The notes: a model not told the origin generated them from the sequence alone. Positions 9,444-17,626 are shown, numbered from the stretch's first letter. The stretch: DNA of 25,868 nt from Vibrio sp. 10N.286.49.B1 (GCF_002873335.1 NZ_MCUW01000031.1:1-25868), one strand, 5' to 3'. Translations and numbers: made by a program.

Positions 9444-9707
9444 CTACCTTTCGTCTTCTGGCAGTTGAACGTTCAATTCTAGGACTGAAATATCGTCATC
9501 TTTATGCTCAAAAGAAAGATCCACCATCGACGGATCAATATCGACGTATTTAGCAATGACATTAAGAATGTCTTCTTTCAATTGCGGTAAATAAGAGGGT
9601 GATGGTGAGCCTTCACTGCGACGTTCAGCCACAATGATCTGCAAACGCTCTTTTGCTAAGTTTGCAGAATTTTTTTTCTGTGGGCGGAAAAATTCAAGTA
9701 GTGACAT
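9444..9707 (-). CDS. minE: MinE, topological specificity factor of division-site selection
   Basis: Stimulates MinD ATPase and drives the pole-to-pole oscillation that keeps the division inhibitor away from midcell. The 87-residue protein is of usual length. The N terminus [12 protein letters not shown] is the membrane-binding helix, and the anti-MinCD segment [18 protein letters not shown] (about 13-30) matches the MinD-contacting helix/strand region. The C-terminal topological domain contains [13 protein letters not shown]. It is the third gene of minCDE; its start is 3 bases after the minD stop, so translation is probably coupled. Confidence 0.97.
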   Translation of the reverse strand: MSLLEFFRPQKKNSANLAKERLQIIVAERRSEGSPSPSYLPQLKEDILNVIAKYVDIDPSMVDLSFEHKDDDISVLELNVQLPEDER

Positions 9708-9710
9708 GCA

Positions 9711-10523
9711 TTAACCCCCAAATAAACGTTTGAAAATACCTTTCTTTTGCTCCGTTAGGAAGCGGAAGTCCACCTGCTCTCCTAATAAGCGCTCAACCGT
9801 GTCATTATAGGCCAATCCGGCATCTGACTCATTATCGAAAATGACAGGTACACCTTTATTTGAGGCATTAAGGACAGCTTGGCTCTCCGGAATAACCCCT
9901 AATAAAGAAATATGTAGGATCTCTTCTACATCCTCCACCGACAGCATTTCACCTTGATTCACGCGCGTTGGGTTATAGCGGGTTAGCAACAAGTGTTGCT
10001 TCACTGGCTCAAGGCTTTCTTCTGCGCGGCGTGATTTTGAATCTAGGATACCCAGGATTCGATCTGAATCTCGAACCGATGACACTTCTGGGTTAGTCGT
10101 CACGATGGCTTCATCAGCAAAATATAACGCCATCAATGCGCCTTGTTCGATTCCTGCGGGTGAATCACAAATGACAAAATCAAAACCCATTTCATCGAGG
10201 TCGTCGAGTACTCGACGCACGCCATCGCGTGTCAATGCATCCTTGTCACGCGTCTGGGATGCGGGAAGGATGAAGAGGTTATCCGTGCGTTTGTCTTTGA
10301 TTAGCGCCTGATTTAGCGTTGCTTCGCCGTTAATGACATTGACGAAGTCATAGACGACGCGACGTTCACAGCCCATAATGAGGTCAAGGTTACGCAAACC
10401 TATATCAAAATCGATCACTGCCGTTTTCTTGCCTTTTAGCGCTAAACCAGAGGCAATTGCGGCACTAGATGTGGTCTTACCGACGCCACCTTTTCCTGAC
10501 GTTACAACAATAATGCGGGCCAT
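9711..10523 (-). CDS. minD: MinD, septum-site-determining ATPase
   Basis: ParA/MinD-family ATPase that, when ATP-bound, dimerises on the inner membrane, recruits MinC and is released by MinE. The 270 residues are the usual length. The deviant Walker A GKGGVGKTT (10-18, with the signature Lys11), the DFDIGLRNLD switch I region near 38-47 and DSPAGIE (about 120-126, switch II) are intact. The C-terminal amphipathic membrane-targeting helix KKGIFKRLFGG (260-270) is present. It is the middle gene of minCDE, with 18 bases to minC. Confidence 0.98.
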   Translation of the reverse strand: MARIIVVTSGKGGVGKTTSSAAIASGLALKGKKTAVIDFDIGLRNLDLIMGCERRVVYDFVNVINGEATLNQALIKDKRTDNLFILPASQTRDKDALTRDGVRRVLDDLDEMGFDFVICDSPAGIEQGALMALYFADEAIVTTNPEVSSVRDSDRILGILDSKSRRAEESLEPVKQHLLLTRYNPTRVNQGEMLSVEDVEEILHISLLGVIPESQAVLNASNKGVPVIFDNESDAGLAYNDTVERLLGEQVDFRFLTEQKKGIFKRLFGG

Positions 10524-10541
10524 TATTCGTATTCCTTTTTT

Positions 10542-11204
10542 TTATATCGTAAGAATGTCAAAGCTGAGGGTGTCGTTGGTCATACCAAACATTACTTTTT
10601 TTCCCCAGTATTCACTTTCAATCTGTTCGCTGAGCCAGTAATTTCCAGCAATGGAGACCAGCTCGGCTTGTAAATCGTTACACAGAATCTTCGCTTCAGT
10701 AGAGCCACTTGCTCCGGCGATGGCGCGTCCTCGTAATGTGCCATGGATGTGTATTGTGCCATCAGCAATCACTTCAGCGCCTGCACTCACATGGCTTAAA
10801 ATAACCAGGTCGCCATTTTTGGCGTAAATTTGCTGCCCGGAACGAACGGGGCTACGAACTATTTTTGTCGGCTCCATTTTTGCGGGTGCTTTCGCGGGCG
10901 CTTTACTGGCCGTCATAATCGCAAAGCCTGCTTCAGAGGCTCGATTCTGTGTTCGCTTATCTTGGCAGCCTGTCACGCCAACAGGGATCATTCCCGCTTC
11001 TTCAATACCCAATTTAAGGTCGAGAAAGTGGATATCGCCGTGGACTTGGCTGATATTTAATACAACGGGGGCAGCCGCAAAAAATGTAGGTGCTTGTTGG
11101 ACTTTATCTTGCAGAAATTGAACTGCTTTAGACACATCGTTGTCAGAAAGATGCAACACCGATAAAGTGAAGCTACTGCCTTTCAAATCAGGGGATGGTG
11201 ACAT
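10542..11204 (-). CDS. minC: MinC, septum formation inhibitor
   Basis: Antagonises FtsZ polymer assembly at the poles when recruited by MinD. The protein has 220 residues. The N-terminal FtsZ-inhibiting domain (about 1-105) includes [10 protein letters not shown] and [10 protein letters not shown]. An Ala/Lys/Pro linker ([14 protein letters not shown], about 114-127) follows. The C-terminal beta-helix dimerisation and MinD-binding domain starts at [18 protein letters not shown] and contains the MinC signature [16 protein letters not shown]. The ATG at 11204 has AAGGAA about 10 bases upstream. It is the first gene of minCDE, divergent from ycgL, a common gammaproteobacterial arrangement. Confidence 0.97.
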   Translation of the reverse strand: MSPSPDLKGSSFTLSVLHLSDNDVSKAVQFLQDKVQQAPTFFAAAPVVLNISQVHGDIHFLDLKLGIEEAGMIPVGVTGCQDKRTQNRASEAGFAIMTASKAPAKAPAKMEPTKIVRSPVRSGQQIYAKNGDLVILSHVSAGAEVIADGTIHIHGTLRGRAIAGASGSTEAKILCNDLQAELVSIAGNYWLSEQIESEYWGKKVMFGMTNDTLSFDILTI

Positions 11205-11277
11205 TGATGATCAATTCCTTGTGCCAATGACATTGCTTTAGGTTAGGCTAATCATGTTATATTTCAACACTAAAGAC

Positions 11278-11366
11278 AGCAAGCTATCTTGCTCGCAAAT
11301 AGATAATTTACTGTCAATTTCGATTAAACACACCGTATCGCCTTTTTATAGGTGAAAAGTACGGTG
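11278..11366. promoter_or_regulatory. Inverted repeats in the minC-ycgL divergent region
   Basis: Two perfect inverted repeats lie between the divergent genes: AGCAAG / CTTGCT around 4 bases (11278-11293), and CACCGTA (11331-11337) with TACGGTG (11360-11366) around 22 bases. The second includes an inner CCT/AGG pairing and ends 17 bases before ycgL, so it could be a ycgL leader hairpin. No consensus promoter was certain to me. Confidence 0.35.
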
Positions 11367-11383
11367 ATAAAAGAGACATACCA

Positions 11384-11659
11384 ATGCTTTGTTCAATTTA
11401 TAAAAGTGCTAAAAAAGAAGGGGCTTACCTCTACATCACCAAAAAAGATGACTTTTCACAGGTTCCTGACGCTCTACTGGAAATGTTCGGAAGACCAACA
11501 CTTGTTATGGTTGTAAAGTTGGATGGCCGCACGCTAGCGCAGGTTGATATTGAAAAAGTAAAAAAAGCGCTTGTCGAAGATGGTTTTTTCTTACAGGTGC
11601 CGCCACCAAAAGAGAACCTACTGGAGCAATACAAAGCTCAGAAAGCAAAAAACAAATAG
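11384..11659 (+). CDS. ycgL: YcgL-domain protein
   Basis: A small cytosolic protein of the YcgL family, found next to minCDE in many gammaproteobacteria; biochemical function is unknown to me. The 91 residues cover one YcgL domain: [18 protein letters not shown] at the N terminus, then [21 protein letters not shown] and [17 protein letters not shown] (about 59-75), which is a family hallmark. The C terminus is a Lys/Gln-rich tail ([11 protein letters not shown]). The start has GAGA about 8 bases upstream. No T-tract terminator follows; only a hairpin at 11685-11707. Confidence 0.92.
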   Translation: MLCSIYKSAKKEGAYLYITKKDDFSQVPDALLEMFGRPTLVMVVKLDGRTLAQVDIEKVKKALVEDGFFLQVPPPKENLLEQYKAQKAKNK

Positions 11660-11684
11660 ATGATATTGGTTCAGCACGAGATGA

Positions 11685-11707
11685 GGTCAGCATCTGCTAT
11701 GCTGGCC
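11685..11707. other. Hairpin in the 289-base space between ycgL and the transglycosylase gene
   Basis: GGTCAGCAT and ATGCTGGCC form a 9-bp stem (one G-U) with a 5-base loop. No T run follows, so I do not call it a terminator. In 11660-11948 I otherwise see no gene; the last bases hold the strong GGGGAGGG ribosome site at 11937-11944. Confidence 0.35.
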
Positions 11708-11948
11708 ACGGGTGCGATATGTGACCAAGACAGTTATTGTGATCTAGAAAATAGCGGTGACCGAGAAGGTAAAGACTCAACAACTCGTCATCGAAAGTAA
11801 ATACAAACATCAGAAAATACTAAAGCTAGAACCGTGAGTACCAAGCATTTGTTTATGAAAGCAGGGGCTAATAATCAGGTTTTAGAACCAATAGGTTTGT
11901 GAAAAGCCAAACGTCAGGAAGAAGTGAAGACGCTCTGGGGAGGGCACT

Positions 11949-12926
11949 TTGAAGAGAATGTTGTCAGTTGTGTTAGGGGTAAGCTTATCAGCGAGCGTAC
12001 TAGCGTCAGAAAAGGAAAGTTTTGAAGACTACGTCGAGGGCTTGAAGCAAGAAGCTAAATCACTTGGCATCTCAGAGCAAATACTCACCGAGGCCTTTAA
12101 AGGCGTTGAATTCAAACCAAGAGCCGTTACGGCCGATCGCAATCAACCAGAGAAAAAACTCACGCTTGATGAATATATTCCTCGCGCGGTTCCTGACTGG
12201 AAAGTGAAGAAGGCCAAAGAATTACATAGTAAGTACTACTCAGAGTTGAAAGCGGTGGCTGATAAATATGGCGTCCAGTCACGGTTTATCGTTGCGCTTT
12301 GGGGGGTTGAAAGTAATTTCGGCACTTACACAGGAAATTATCGCGTCATTGATGCACTCTCAACACTGGCGTATGAAGGGCGTCGTGAGGCGTTCTTCCG
12401 TAAAGAAGCCTTAGCAGCGTTAACCATTCTAGAGGAAGGGCACATTGCGCCTGACAAGATGAAAGGGTCGTGGGCGGGTGCCATGGGCCAGAGTCAGTTT
12501 ATGCCAAGTTCATTCCTTAGCTTTGCCGCTGACGGTAATGGTGACGGAAAGAAAGATATTTGGAATACGGAAGCGGATGTTTTCGCCTCAACGGCTAACT
12601 ACCTTGCGCAATCGGGGTGGAATGACGATTATACTTGGGGGCGCCAGGTTAAGGTTTCGCATGGTATTTCTCCGGATCTTCAAGGACGAGAAGCAGAAAA
12701 GGGTAAGTATCTTCAAGAGTGGAGTAAATTAGGTGTGACACGCTATGACGGGCAGCCATTACCTCAACTTGATGAAGATGTGAAAGCTTGGCTAATTATG
12801 CCGGATGAAGAAAATGGGCGAGTATACTTGGTGTACAACAACTACAACGTGTTAATGAAGTGGAATCGTTCGTACTATTTTGCGCTTGCCGTCAGTCATC
12901 TCGCTGATCGAATCGCAATGGATTAA
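11949..12926 (+). CDS. MltB-family (Slt35-like) lytic murein transglycosylase
   Basis: Periplasmic enzyme cleaving peptidoglycan glycan strands to 1,6-anhydromuramyl ends. The 325-residue protein has a signal peptide (MKRMLSVVLGVSLSASVLA) but no lipobox cysteine, so it should be soluble, unlike the lipoprotein MltB of E. coli. The SLT_2 fold follows: catalytic Glu121 in ALWGVESNFG (116-125), GAMGQSQFMPSS (177-188), an EF-hand-like loop DGNGDGKKDIWN (195-206) as in Slt35, and YNNYNVLMKWNRS (296-308). I chose the TTG at 11949: it gives the Lys-Arg start typical of signal peptides and has GGGGAGGG 4 bases upstream. An ATG at 11958 is the alternative. It is a single gene, with its terminator at 12945. 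Confidence 0.93.
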   Translation: MKRMLSVVLGVSLSASVLASEKESFEDYVEGLKQEAKSLGISEQILTEAFKGVEFKPRAVTADRNQPEKKLTLDEYIPRAVPDWKVKKAKELHSKYYSELKAVADKYGVQSRFIVALWGVESNFGTYTGNYRVIDALSTLAYEGRREAFFRKEALAALTILEEGHIAPDKMKGSWAGAMGQSQFMPSSFLSFAADGNGDGKKDIWNTEADVFASTANYLAQSGWNDDYTWGRQVKVSHGISPDLQGREAEKGKYLQEWSKLGVTRYDGQPLPQLDEDVKAWLIMPDEENGRVYLVYNNYNVLMKWNRSYYFALAVSHLADRIAMD

Positions 12927-12944
12927 ACCTGTAAGCTAGCGAAT

Positions 12945-12982
12945 AAGGTCTTAAGGTCACCATGACATTAAGACCTTTTTTA
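12945..12982 (+). terminator. Terminator of the transglycosylase gene
   Basis: AAGGTCTTAA / TTAAGACCTT plus an inner GTCA / TGAC stem with a 3-base loop form a long hairpin followed by TTTTTA. It is convergent with the HPr-like gene and could serve both. Confidence 0.9.
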
Positions 12983-13015
12983 TTGGCAGTAAACGATAGA
13001 GTTGGTACTAGCTTA

Positions 13016-13267
13016 CTAGCCAGTGACACCTTCTAAAAAGCGCGTCAGTTCATCAACGGCTTGTCGGTTGGATGATTGGACGGTCACTTCTGTGCCTTTA
13101 ACCAATTCTAAGGTTTGGATCTTAAATAGATTTTTGGCGGTTGCGGTTTTTCCTTTAGAGACAATCTCCACCTCTTCGGCATATTTCTTTGCTTCTTTAA
13201 CAAACATAGCGGCTGGGCGTGTATGAAGTCCGCTTTCTGCGGTAATGACGGCGCTTTTCTTGAACAT
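13016..13267 (-). CDS. HPr-like phosphocarrier, stand-alone paralogue
   Basis: Small cytosolic phosphocarrier of the PTS type, taking phosphate from an enzyme I on a histidine. The 83 residues align along the whole of HPr: phosphorylatable His15 and Arg17 in SGLHTRPAAMFVKEAKK (12-28), then GKTATAKNLFKIQTLELVKGT (39-59). Position 46, the regulatory serine in Gram-positive HPr and a serine in E. coli HPr, is asparagine here. There is no ptsI or crr beside it, so this is probably not the main ptsH but an extra HPr (NPr-, FPr- or other-linked); the sequence is nevertheless closer to HPr than to NPr. The ATG at 13267 has AGGAAAAAGG upstream. It is convergent with the transglycosylase gene. Confidence 0.88.
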   Translation of the reverse strand: MFKKSAVITAESGLHTRPAAMFVKEAKKYAEEVEIVSKGKTATAKNLFKIQTLELVKGTEVTVQSSNRQAVDELTRFLEGVTG

Positions 13268-13382
13268 ACCTTTTTCCTCGTTATTGAATGAGTATTCCTA
13301 TTTGCCCTAGTGTTAACTATGTACAAAGCGCAATACCGTGACCAAGGTAAAAGATGGCAATTGTCAAACATTCCCGATGTGA

Positions 13383-13399
13383 AAATTGAGAGTCAATTT
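13383..13399. promoter_or_regulatory. Inverted repeat upstream of the HPr-like gene
   Basis: AAATTGA and TCAATTT are perfect 7-base complements around GAG, in the 290-base space (13268-13557) between the HPr-like gene and the metallo-hydrolase. It lies 116 bases upstream of the HPr-like start and may be an operator. I found no gene in this space and no clear terminator for the upstream hydrolase. Confidence 0.25.
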
Positions 13400-13557
13400 G
13401 AATTATTGCCTTGATTTATAAGTACTATCTTATGTTATGCGCCATAGGCTATGACCGAATGCCATACACCACTCAGAGTCATGCCGTTCACTGTGAACCA
13501 TCACGGCTAACTCGAACTTATCTTTTGGTGAAACCTCATGATGGGTGATGAGTAAGA

Positions 13558-14583
13558 TTACGATTCCCACCACGTCCCGGGTGTTGGGGTTATCCCTAAC
13601 CCGGATAGGACGATCTTAGCGCCAATCTTCGGACAAACCATGTTAACGCCTTGTCGCTTAGCTTCTTGTTGGGCGCGTTTTAGTGGTTCATTCCAGGCGT
13701 GGTAAGACAAGTCGAAGGTTGAGTTGTGGATGGGTAGCATGTAGCGACCTTTGACATCCAAATGTGCCTGTACACTTTGCTCTGGAAACATATGGATACT
13801 CGCCCACTTTTCGTCATAGGCACCGGTTTCCATGAGGGTAAGATCAAAGGGGCCAAACCGATCGCCAATGTCTTTGAAGCCGCTAAAGTAGCCAGAATCG
13901 CCACTGAAATAAATATTTGCGCCTGATGCTTGAATGATCCAACTCCCCCATAGCGAGGTGTCTCGCGCTTTGTACGACCGACCAGAAAAATGCTGGGCAG
14001 GAGCAAAAACAAAACGGATAGTGCCTATGGTGTGTGATTGCCACCAGTTAAATTCAGTCACCTTATATGACGGCACGCCCCATTCGAGGAGGTGTCGGCC
14101 TACTCGCGCAGGCACAATAAAGCGGGTGACCTTGTGGTGAATTTGCTTGATCGTTGATTTATCTAAGTGATCATAATGATCGTGGCTAATCATGCAGATG
14201 TCGATGGTTGGAAGATCCGCGATAGAAATAGGCAATGCATGGCATCGCTTGGGACCAGCCCAATCGAGTGGGGAAGCTCGCTCAGTCATTACTGGGTCTG
14301 TTAACAAGATTTTGCCGTCTAGCTTCATCAATACGGTTGAGTGGCCGAGCCGAAAGACACAGTCTTGTTTCTCTTGGTCAATGTCGTGTTGGGAAAGGGA
14401 GTCTACTGGAATGTTGGGCGCATGGATATTGAGAAGATTATCGATATTCAGGTAAGAACGTAGGGTAGTGACTTTGTCTTTAAATGTAGGGGCATAGAGC
14501 GTTTCAGTGTTCGTGAATCGACTCGGTTTCGTATCACTAGAAAACAAAAACGCTTTCACGCTTTGTGACATAAAAGCAGGCAT
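13558..14583 (-). CDS. Metallo-beta-lactamase-fold hydrolase, NAPE-PLD/UlaG-like
   Basis: A 341-residue binuclear metal hydrolase of the COG2220 type. Metal ligands are all visible: HDHYDH (His134, His136, Asp138, His139), His198 in PAQHFSG, Asp229 in FSGDSGY and His286 in LPIHNSTFDLS. The HxxYDHLD pattern, GDSGY and the HxWNEP C-terminal segment resemble N-acyl-phosphatidylethanolamine phospholipase D and bacterial RomA-like proteins more than beta-lactamases. The first 60 residues are a family-typical extension; no signal peptide is obvious, so it is probably cytosolic. The start at 14583 has AGGA about 9 bases upstream; an in-frame Met at residue 5 is possible. The natural substrate is unknown: phospholipid or N-acyl lipid cleavage is an inference from resemblance. 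Confidence 0.85.
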   Translation of the reverse strand: MPAFMSQSVKAFLFSSDTKPSRFTNTETLYAPTFKDKVTTLRSYLNIDNLLNIHAPNIPVDSLSQHDIDQEKQDCVFRLGHSTVLMKLDGKILLTDPVMTERASPLDWAGPKRCHALPISIADLPTIDICMISHDHYDHLDKSTIKQIHHKVTRFIVPARVGRHLLEWGVPSYKVTEFNWWQSHTIGTIRFVFAPAQHFSGRSYKARDTSLWGSWIIQASGANIYFSGDSGYFSGFKDIGDRFGPFDLTLMETGAYDEKWASIHMFPEQSVQAHLDVKGRYMLPIHNSTFDLSYHAWNEPLKRAQQEAKRQGVNMVCPKIGAKIVLSGLGITPTPGTWWES

Positions 14584-15049
14584 ACGTGATGTCCTATTAA
14601 TTATAGTAACATCCTTAGTGTTGTATGGCTTGGTGACATTTAGATGTGACTACAGCGAAACAAATATGTAGATAAAATGACCAGATTGAAATAAATGCCG
14701 CTATGAGTACAGGGAAAGAAGTCATCCCGTCGGTGATTGAATTTGTGTTCTTATGGCGTTAACACGACTTTATTATTGATTCGCCACACGGATTATATTC
14801 ACAGCACTGATTATGGTTTGCACTAGGTACTGAGCTTTATTTTCTTGAGCAAAAAAAAAGCTTAGGTTAATGAATTTGGTGTGAAATGGGGTTTCGCATG
14901 TTGGTAGGAGTGCTATGAGCATGAAAAGAGGAATAGATAGGTTTTCAGGGGGGGGGAGGAAGTGAGTGCTGAGCATTGCTCAAGAGAGTGCAGGTCTTAG
15001 GCAATATAATAACCCGCACTCTTTTTTACTTTAATAGTACAACGCTTGG
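14584..15049. other. 466-base gene-free region with homopolymer runs and a candidate short transcript
   Basis: No gene of normal size is convincing here. It holds: a run of nine A (14851-14859) inside a CTGAGCTTT / AAAGCTTAG hairpin (14831-14865); a tiny plus-strand frame at 14914-14964, 16 codons starting MSMKRGIDRF, with GGAG 4 bases before its ATG; a run of nine G (14948-14956) inside that frame; and a plus-strand terminator at 14985-15027. The plus-strand pieces look like the end of a short RNA or small-protein gene. A weak promoter (TTATTA, 18 bases, TATATT) can be drawn near 14771-14800. Confidence 0.35.
14985..15027 (+). terminator. Plus-oriented terminator without a recognised upstream gene
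   Basis: AGAGTGCAGGT (14985-14995) and ACCCGCACTCT (15012-15022) pair over 11 bases with one mismatch, followed by a T run to 15027. The T run is only on the plus strand, so it does not fit folD, which comes from the minus strand, although the stem may also slow folD transcripts. A small hairpin TGAGC/GCTCA (about 14970-14982) precedes it. Confidence 0.65.
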
Positions 15050-15913
15050 CTATTTTTTACTGGTGTGGAACTGCTCACAAGCGATCATTGTATTCTCAAT
15101 CAGGCTAGCGACAGTCATTGGACCCACACCACCTGGTACTGGCGTGATAAAGCTCGCGTTTGTTCTAGCCACGTCGTATTCGACATCGCCGACAAGTTTG
15201 CCATCGTCCATGCGATTGATACCGACATCGACCACGACGGCCCCTTTTTTGATCCAGTTACCTGGAATAAAGTTAGGTTTACCAACGGCAACCACAACAA
15301 TATCAGCCTGACGAACATGCCCTTCTAGATCTTTAGTGAAGCGATGACATGTGGTTGTGGTACAACCTGCAAGTAATAGTTCAAGGGTCATTGGGCGACC
15401 AACAATATTCGATGCACCAACCACCACGGCATGTTTGCCACGCATTTGGATATTGTAGCGATCCAATAGGGTGATGATGCCTTTTGGTGTGCAAGAGCGA
15501 AGCTTAGGCATACGTTGTGCTAGGCGGCCGACATTGTATGGGTGGAAGCCGTCGACGTCTTTCTCTGGGATAATACGCTCTAGGACGCGAGTGTCATCAA
15601 TGCCAGCAGGAAGTGGTAACTGCACCAAAATACCGTCGACTTCTGGATCGTTATTTAGCGTATCAATCAAGGCTAATAATTCTTCTTGCTTCGCGGTTGC
15701 AGGAAGATCAAAAGATTTCGAGACAAATCCGACTTCTTCACAAGCTCGGCGTTTGCTTCCTACGTAAACTTGAGAAGCAGGATCTTCACCCACAAGGACA
15801 ACCGCTAGGCCGGGCGCTCTTAGGCCTGCGTCTGTACGAGCTTTCACTCGAGCTGCGACTTCAGAGCGGACAGTTTGAGAGATCAGTTTCCCATCGATGT
15901 TTTGAGCAGTCAT
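15050..15913 (-). CDS. folD: FolD, methylene-tetrahydrofolate dehydrogenase / cyclohydrolase
   Basis: Bifunctional cytosolic enzyme interconverting 5,10-methylene-THF and 10-formyl-THF, supplying one-carbon units to purine and formyl-Met synthesis. The 287 residues are the usual length. Signatures: [14 protein letters not shown] (about 50-63, with the catalytic Lys), [10 protein letters not shown] (about 94-103), [15 protein letters not shown], the NADP-binding [10 protein letters not shown] (about 165-174) and [12 protein letters not shown] near the C terminus. The ATG at 15913 has AAGGA about 8 bases upstream. It is on the opposite strand to the tRNA-Arg gene and shares its upstream region with it. 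Confidence 0.98.
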   Translation of the reverse strand: MTAQNIDGKLISQTVRSEVAARVKARTDAGLRAPGLAVVLVGEDPASQVYVGSKRRACEEVGFVSKSFDLPATAKQEELLALIDTLNNDPEVDGILVQLPLPAGIDDTRVLERIIPEKDVDGFHPYNVGRLAQRMPKLRSCTPKGIITLLDRYNIQMRGKHAVVVGASNIVGRPMTLELLLAGCTTTTCHRFTKDLEGHVRQADIVVVAVGKPNFIPGNWIKKGAVVVDVGINRMDDGKLVGDVEYDVARTNASFITPVPGGVGPMTVASLIENTMIACEQFHTSKK

Positions 15914-16076
15914 AATTTTCCTTGAGAAAGTTAATTGGCTGTTATTTTTGTGTGCATTGTCCCAGAAAAGTATTTCAAAAGCCAGAAAGCAAACGTTTGC
16001 TTCGTTTAAAATCTCATCTTCTACCTACAGGTTGTGTTTTTTTTGGGCATTTGAATCATAAAGAGTAAGAAAGCCA

Positions 16077-16104
16077 TTGATTTACCGAGTTCATCTCGTA
16101 TAAT
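16077..16104 (+). promoter_or_regulatory. Promoter of the tRNA-Arg gene
   Basis: TTGATT at 16077-16082, 16 bases, and a perfect TATAAT at 16099-16104, giving a start near 16111, a few bases before the mature tRNA 5' end. Confidence 0.8.
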
Positions 16105-16118
16105 CCTTTCCCTGTAGC

Positions 16119-16195
16119 GCGCCCTTAGCTCAGCTGGATAGAGCACGTCCCTTCTAAGGATGTGGTCGTAGGTTCGAATCCTACAGGGCGCGCCA
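16119..16195 (+). tRNA. tRNA-Arg (anticodon UCU)
   Basis: A complete 77-base cloverleaf: acceptor GCGCCCT / AGGGCGC, D stem GCTC / GAGC, anticodon stem CGTCC / GGATG with loop CTTCTAA (anticodon TCT at 16153-16155), T stem GTAGG / CCTAC with TTCGAAT, discriminator G, and an encoded CCA end. It reads AGA (and AGG by wobble) arginine codons. It has its own promoter and terminator. There is no attachment-site duplication or integrase nearby, so nothing suggests integration here. Confidence 0.98.
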
Positions 16196-16204
16196 ACTAT
16201 TTAG

Positions 16205-16247
16205 AAACCCCTGATAGCTCATTGAGTTATCAGGGGTTTTGCTTTTT
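16205..16247 (+). terminator. Terminator of the tRNA-Arg gene
   Basis: AAACCCCTGATA / TATCAGGGGTTT with an inner CTCA / TGAG pairing, followed by TTTTGCTTTTT. Confidence 0.92.
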
Positions 16248-16348
16248 CTACGATATATAATGTATCTGCTACACTATCACCATCTTATTGCGCGTCATTC
16301 ATCACGCGTTATTGTTAGCGCGTCATCGACACTATGAGAGACTCTTTT

Positions 16349-17548
16349 ATGCCGTTTACCAAGCTTGGGCTCAGTACCCCACTACTGAATGCGATTGAAA
16401 AGGTGGGTTATGACAAGCCAACCACGATTCAGACTAAAGCCATTCCTATCATTTTAAATGGTGATAACCTTCTTGCGGCGGCGCAAACCGGCACCGGTAA
16501 AACGGCGAGCTTTGTCCTGCCGATTTTAGAAAAACTGAGCCGTGGTGAGACACAGCGTAAAAAGCGTGCTCGTGCGTTGATATTGACGCCCACACGTGAG
16601 CTTGCTCAGCAGGTTCATCAAAGCATTGAAACCTACGGTCAGGAGCTGTCGCTTAAGTCGATGGCGATGTATGGCGGCGTGGATTATGCTCCACAGAAAC
16701 AAGCGTTAATTGAGGGTGTCGACATTGTTGTGGCGACACCGGGTCGTTTGCTCGACTTGTATGGACAGCATGCAATACACCTAGATGAAGTTGAATGTCT
16801 GGTGTTAGATGAAGCCGATAAAATGCTTGATATGGGCTTTATTGAGGCCATTAATAAGATCATCGCTCGTGTTCCTGAAAACGCGCAAACCTTATTATTC
16901 TCAGCCACACTGTCTAATCCGGTACGTGAGCTTGCACGAAGCGCGATTGATAATCCGTCTGAGATCAGTATTGCCAAACACAGCGCATCTAAAGGCAACA
17001 TTAAGCAATGGATTGTGACGGTGGATAAAGACATCAAATCGTCATTGTTAAGCCATTTGTTGACTGAAAACAGCTGGTCGCAAGCGCTGATTTTTATCGA
17101 AACCAAGCATGGTGCCGCGAAATTGGTGAGTCAATTAGAGAAGCGTGGCATTGCCGCAGAAGCCTTCCATAGTGGGCGTAACCAAAAAGTACGCCAAAAG
17201 CTCATTGAAGACTTTAAGGCCGGTGATATTCAGTATTTGGTTTCGACGGGTGTGGCGGCGCGTGGTATCGATATCGAAAACCTGCCGATTGTTATCAACT
17301 ACGATTTGCCATTCCCTGCCGATGAATACGTTCACCGTATTGGTCGTACAGGCCGTGCCGAAGCGGCCGGTGAAGCCTTGTCACTGGTATCTAGAGATAA
17401 TTTTAAGAATCTGTGCATGATTGAAAGCCGTCTAGGGCACTTATTAGAACGTGTTGAAATAGAAGGGTTTGAGCCGCGTCACCCCGTACCGGTATCCATT
17501 CTTAACTATGTACCTAAGCATAAGCGCAATAACGACGATAACCGCTAA
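16349..17548 (+). CDS. RhlE-type DEAD-box RNA helicase
   Basis: ATP-dependent RNA helicase, cytosolic, acting in RNA turnover or ribosome maturation. All motifs are intact: Q motif (FTKLGLS ... PTTIQ, 3-28), motif I AQTGTGKT (45-52), PTRELAQQ (81-88), TPGRLLD (130-136), DEAD (154-157), SAT (185-187), VSTGVAARGIDI and HRIGRTGRA. The core has almost nothing after it: only a short basic tail ending KHKRNNDDNR. At 399 residues it is shorter than E. coli RhlE (454), which carries a long tail. I prefer the ATG at 16349 (GAGAG 8 bases upstream, and the usual M-x-F start) over the ATG at 16334, which has no ribosome site. Family is certain; exact orthologue (rhlE or another) is not, so no symbol. Confidence 0.93.
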   Translation: MPFTKLGLSTPLLNAIEKVGYDKPTTIQTKAIPIILNGDNLLAAAQTGTGKTASFVLPILEKLSRGETQRKKRARALILTPTRELAQQVHQSIETYGQELSLKSMAMYGGVDYAPQKQALIEGVDIVVATPGRLLDLYGQHAIHLDEVECLVLDEADKMLDMGFIEAINKIIARVPENAQTLLFSATLSNPVRELARSAIDNPSEISIAKHSASKGNIKQWIVTVDKDIKSSLLSHLLTENSWSQALIFIETKHGAAKLVSQLEKRGIAAEAFHSGRNQKVRQKLIEDFKAGDIQYLVSTGVAARGIDIENLPIVINYDLPFPADEYVHRIGRTGRAEAAGEALSLVSRDNFKNLCMIESRLGHLLERVEIEGFEPRHPVPVSILNYVPKHKRNNDDNR

Positions 17549-17626
17549 TCTCGGCTAGTCATCGATAATACGTATTGGGCAGCTTGAGCACGATAGTGCG
17601 GTAAAGACGTCACTGTATAGACAACG

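Noticed and set aside
14948..14956. Nine-G run as a sequencing error or frameshift site in a longer gene
   Set aside because: No extended frame becomes convincing when the run length is varied; only short products of under 30 residues result.
14773..14976. 67-codon minus-strand frame between the metallo-hydrolase and folD
   Set aside because: No ribosome site, crosses homopolymer runs, and the product (Pro-rich start, mixed hydrophobic) resembles no known protein.
16119..16195. tRNA-Arg as an integration site for a mobile island
   Set aside because: No integrase, no repeated tRNA 3' end and no change in gene content nearby.
16684..17106. 140-codon minus-strand frame over the helicase
   Set aside because: A shadow of the DEAD-box gene, whose motifs are complete on the plus strand.
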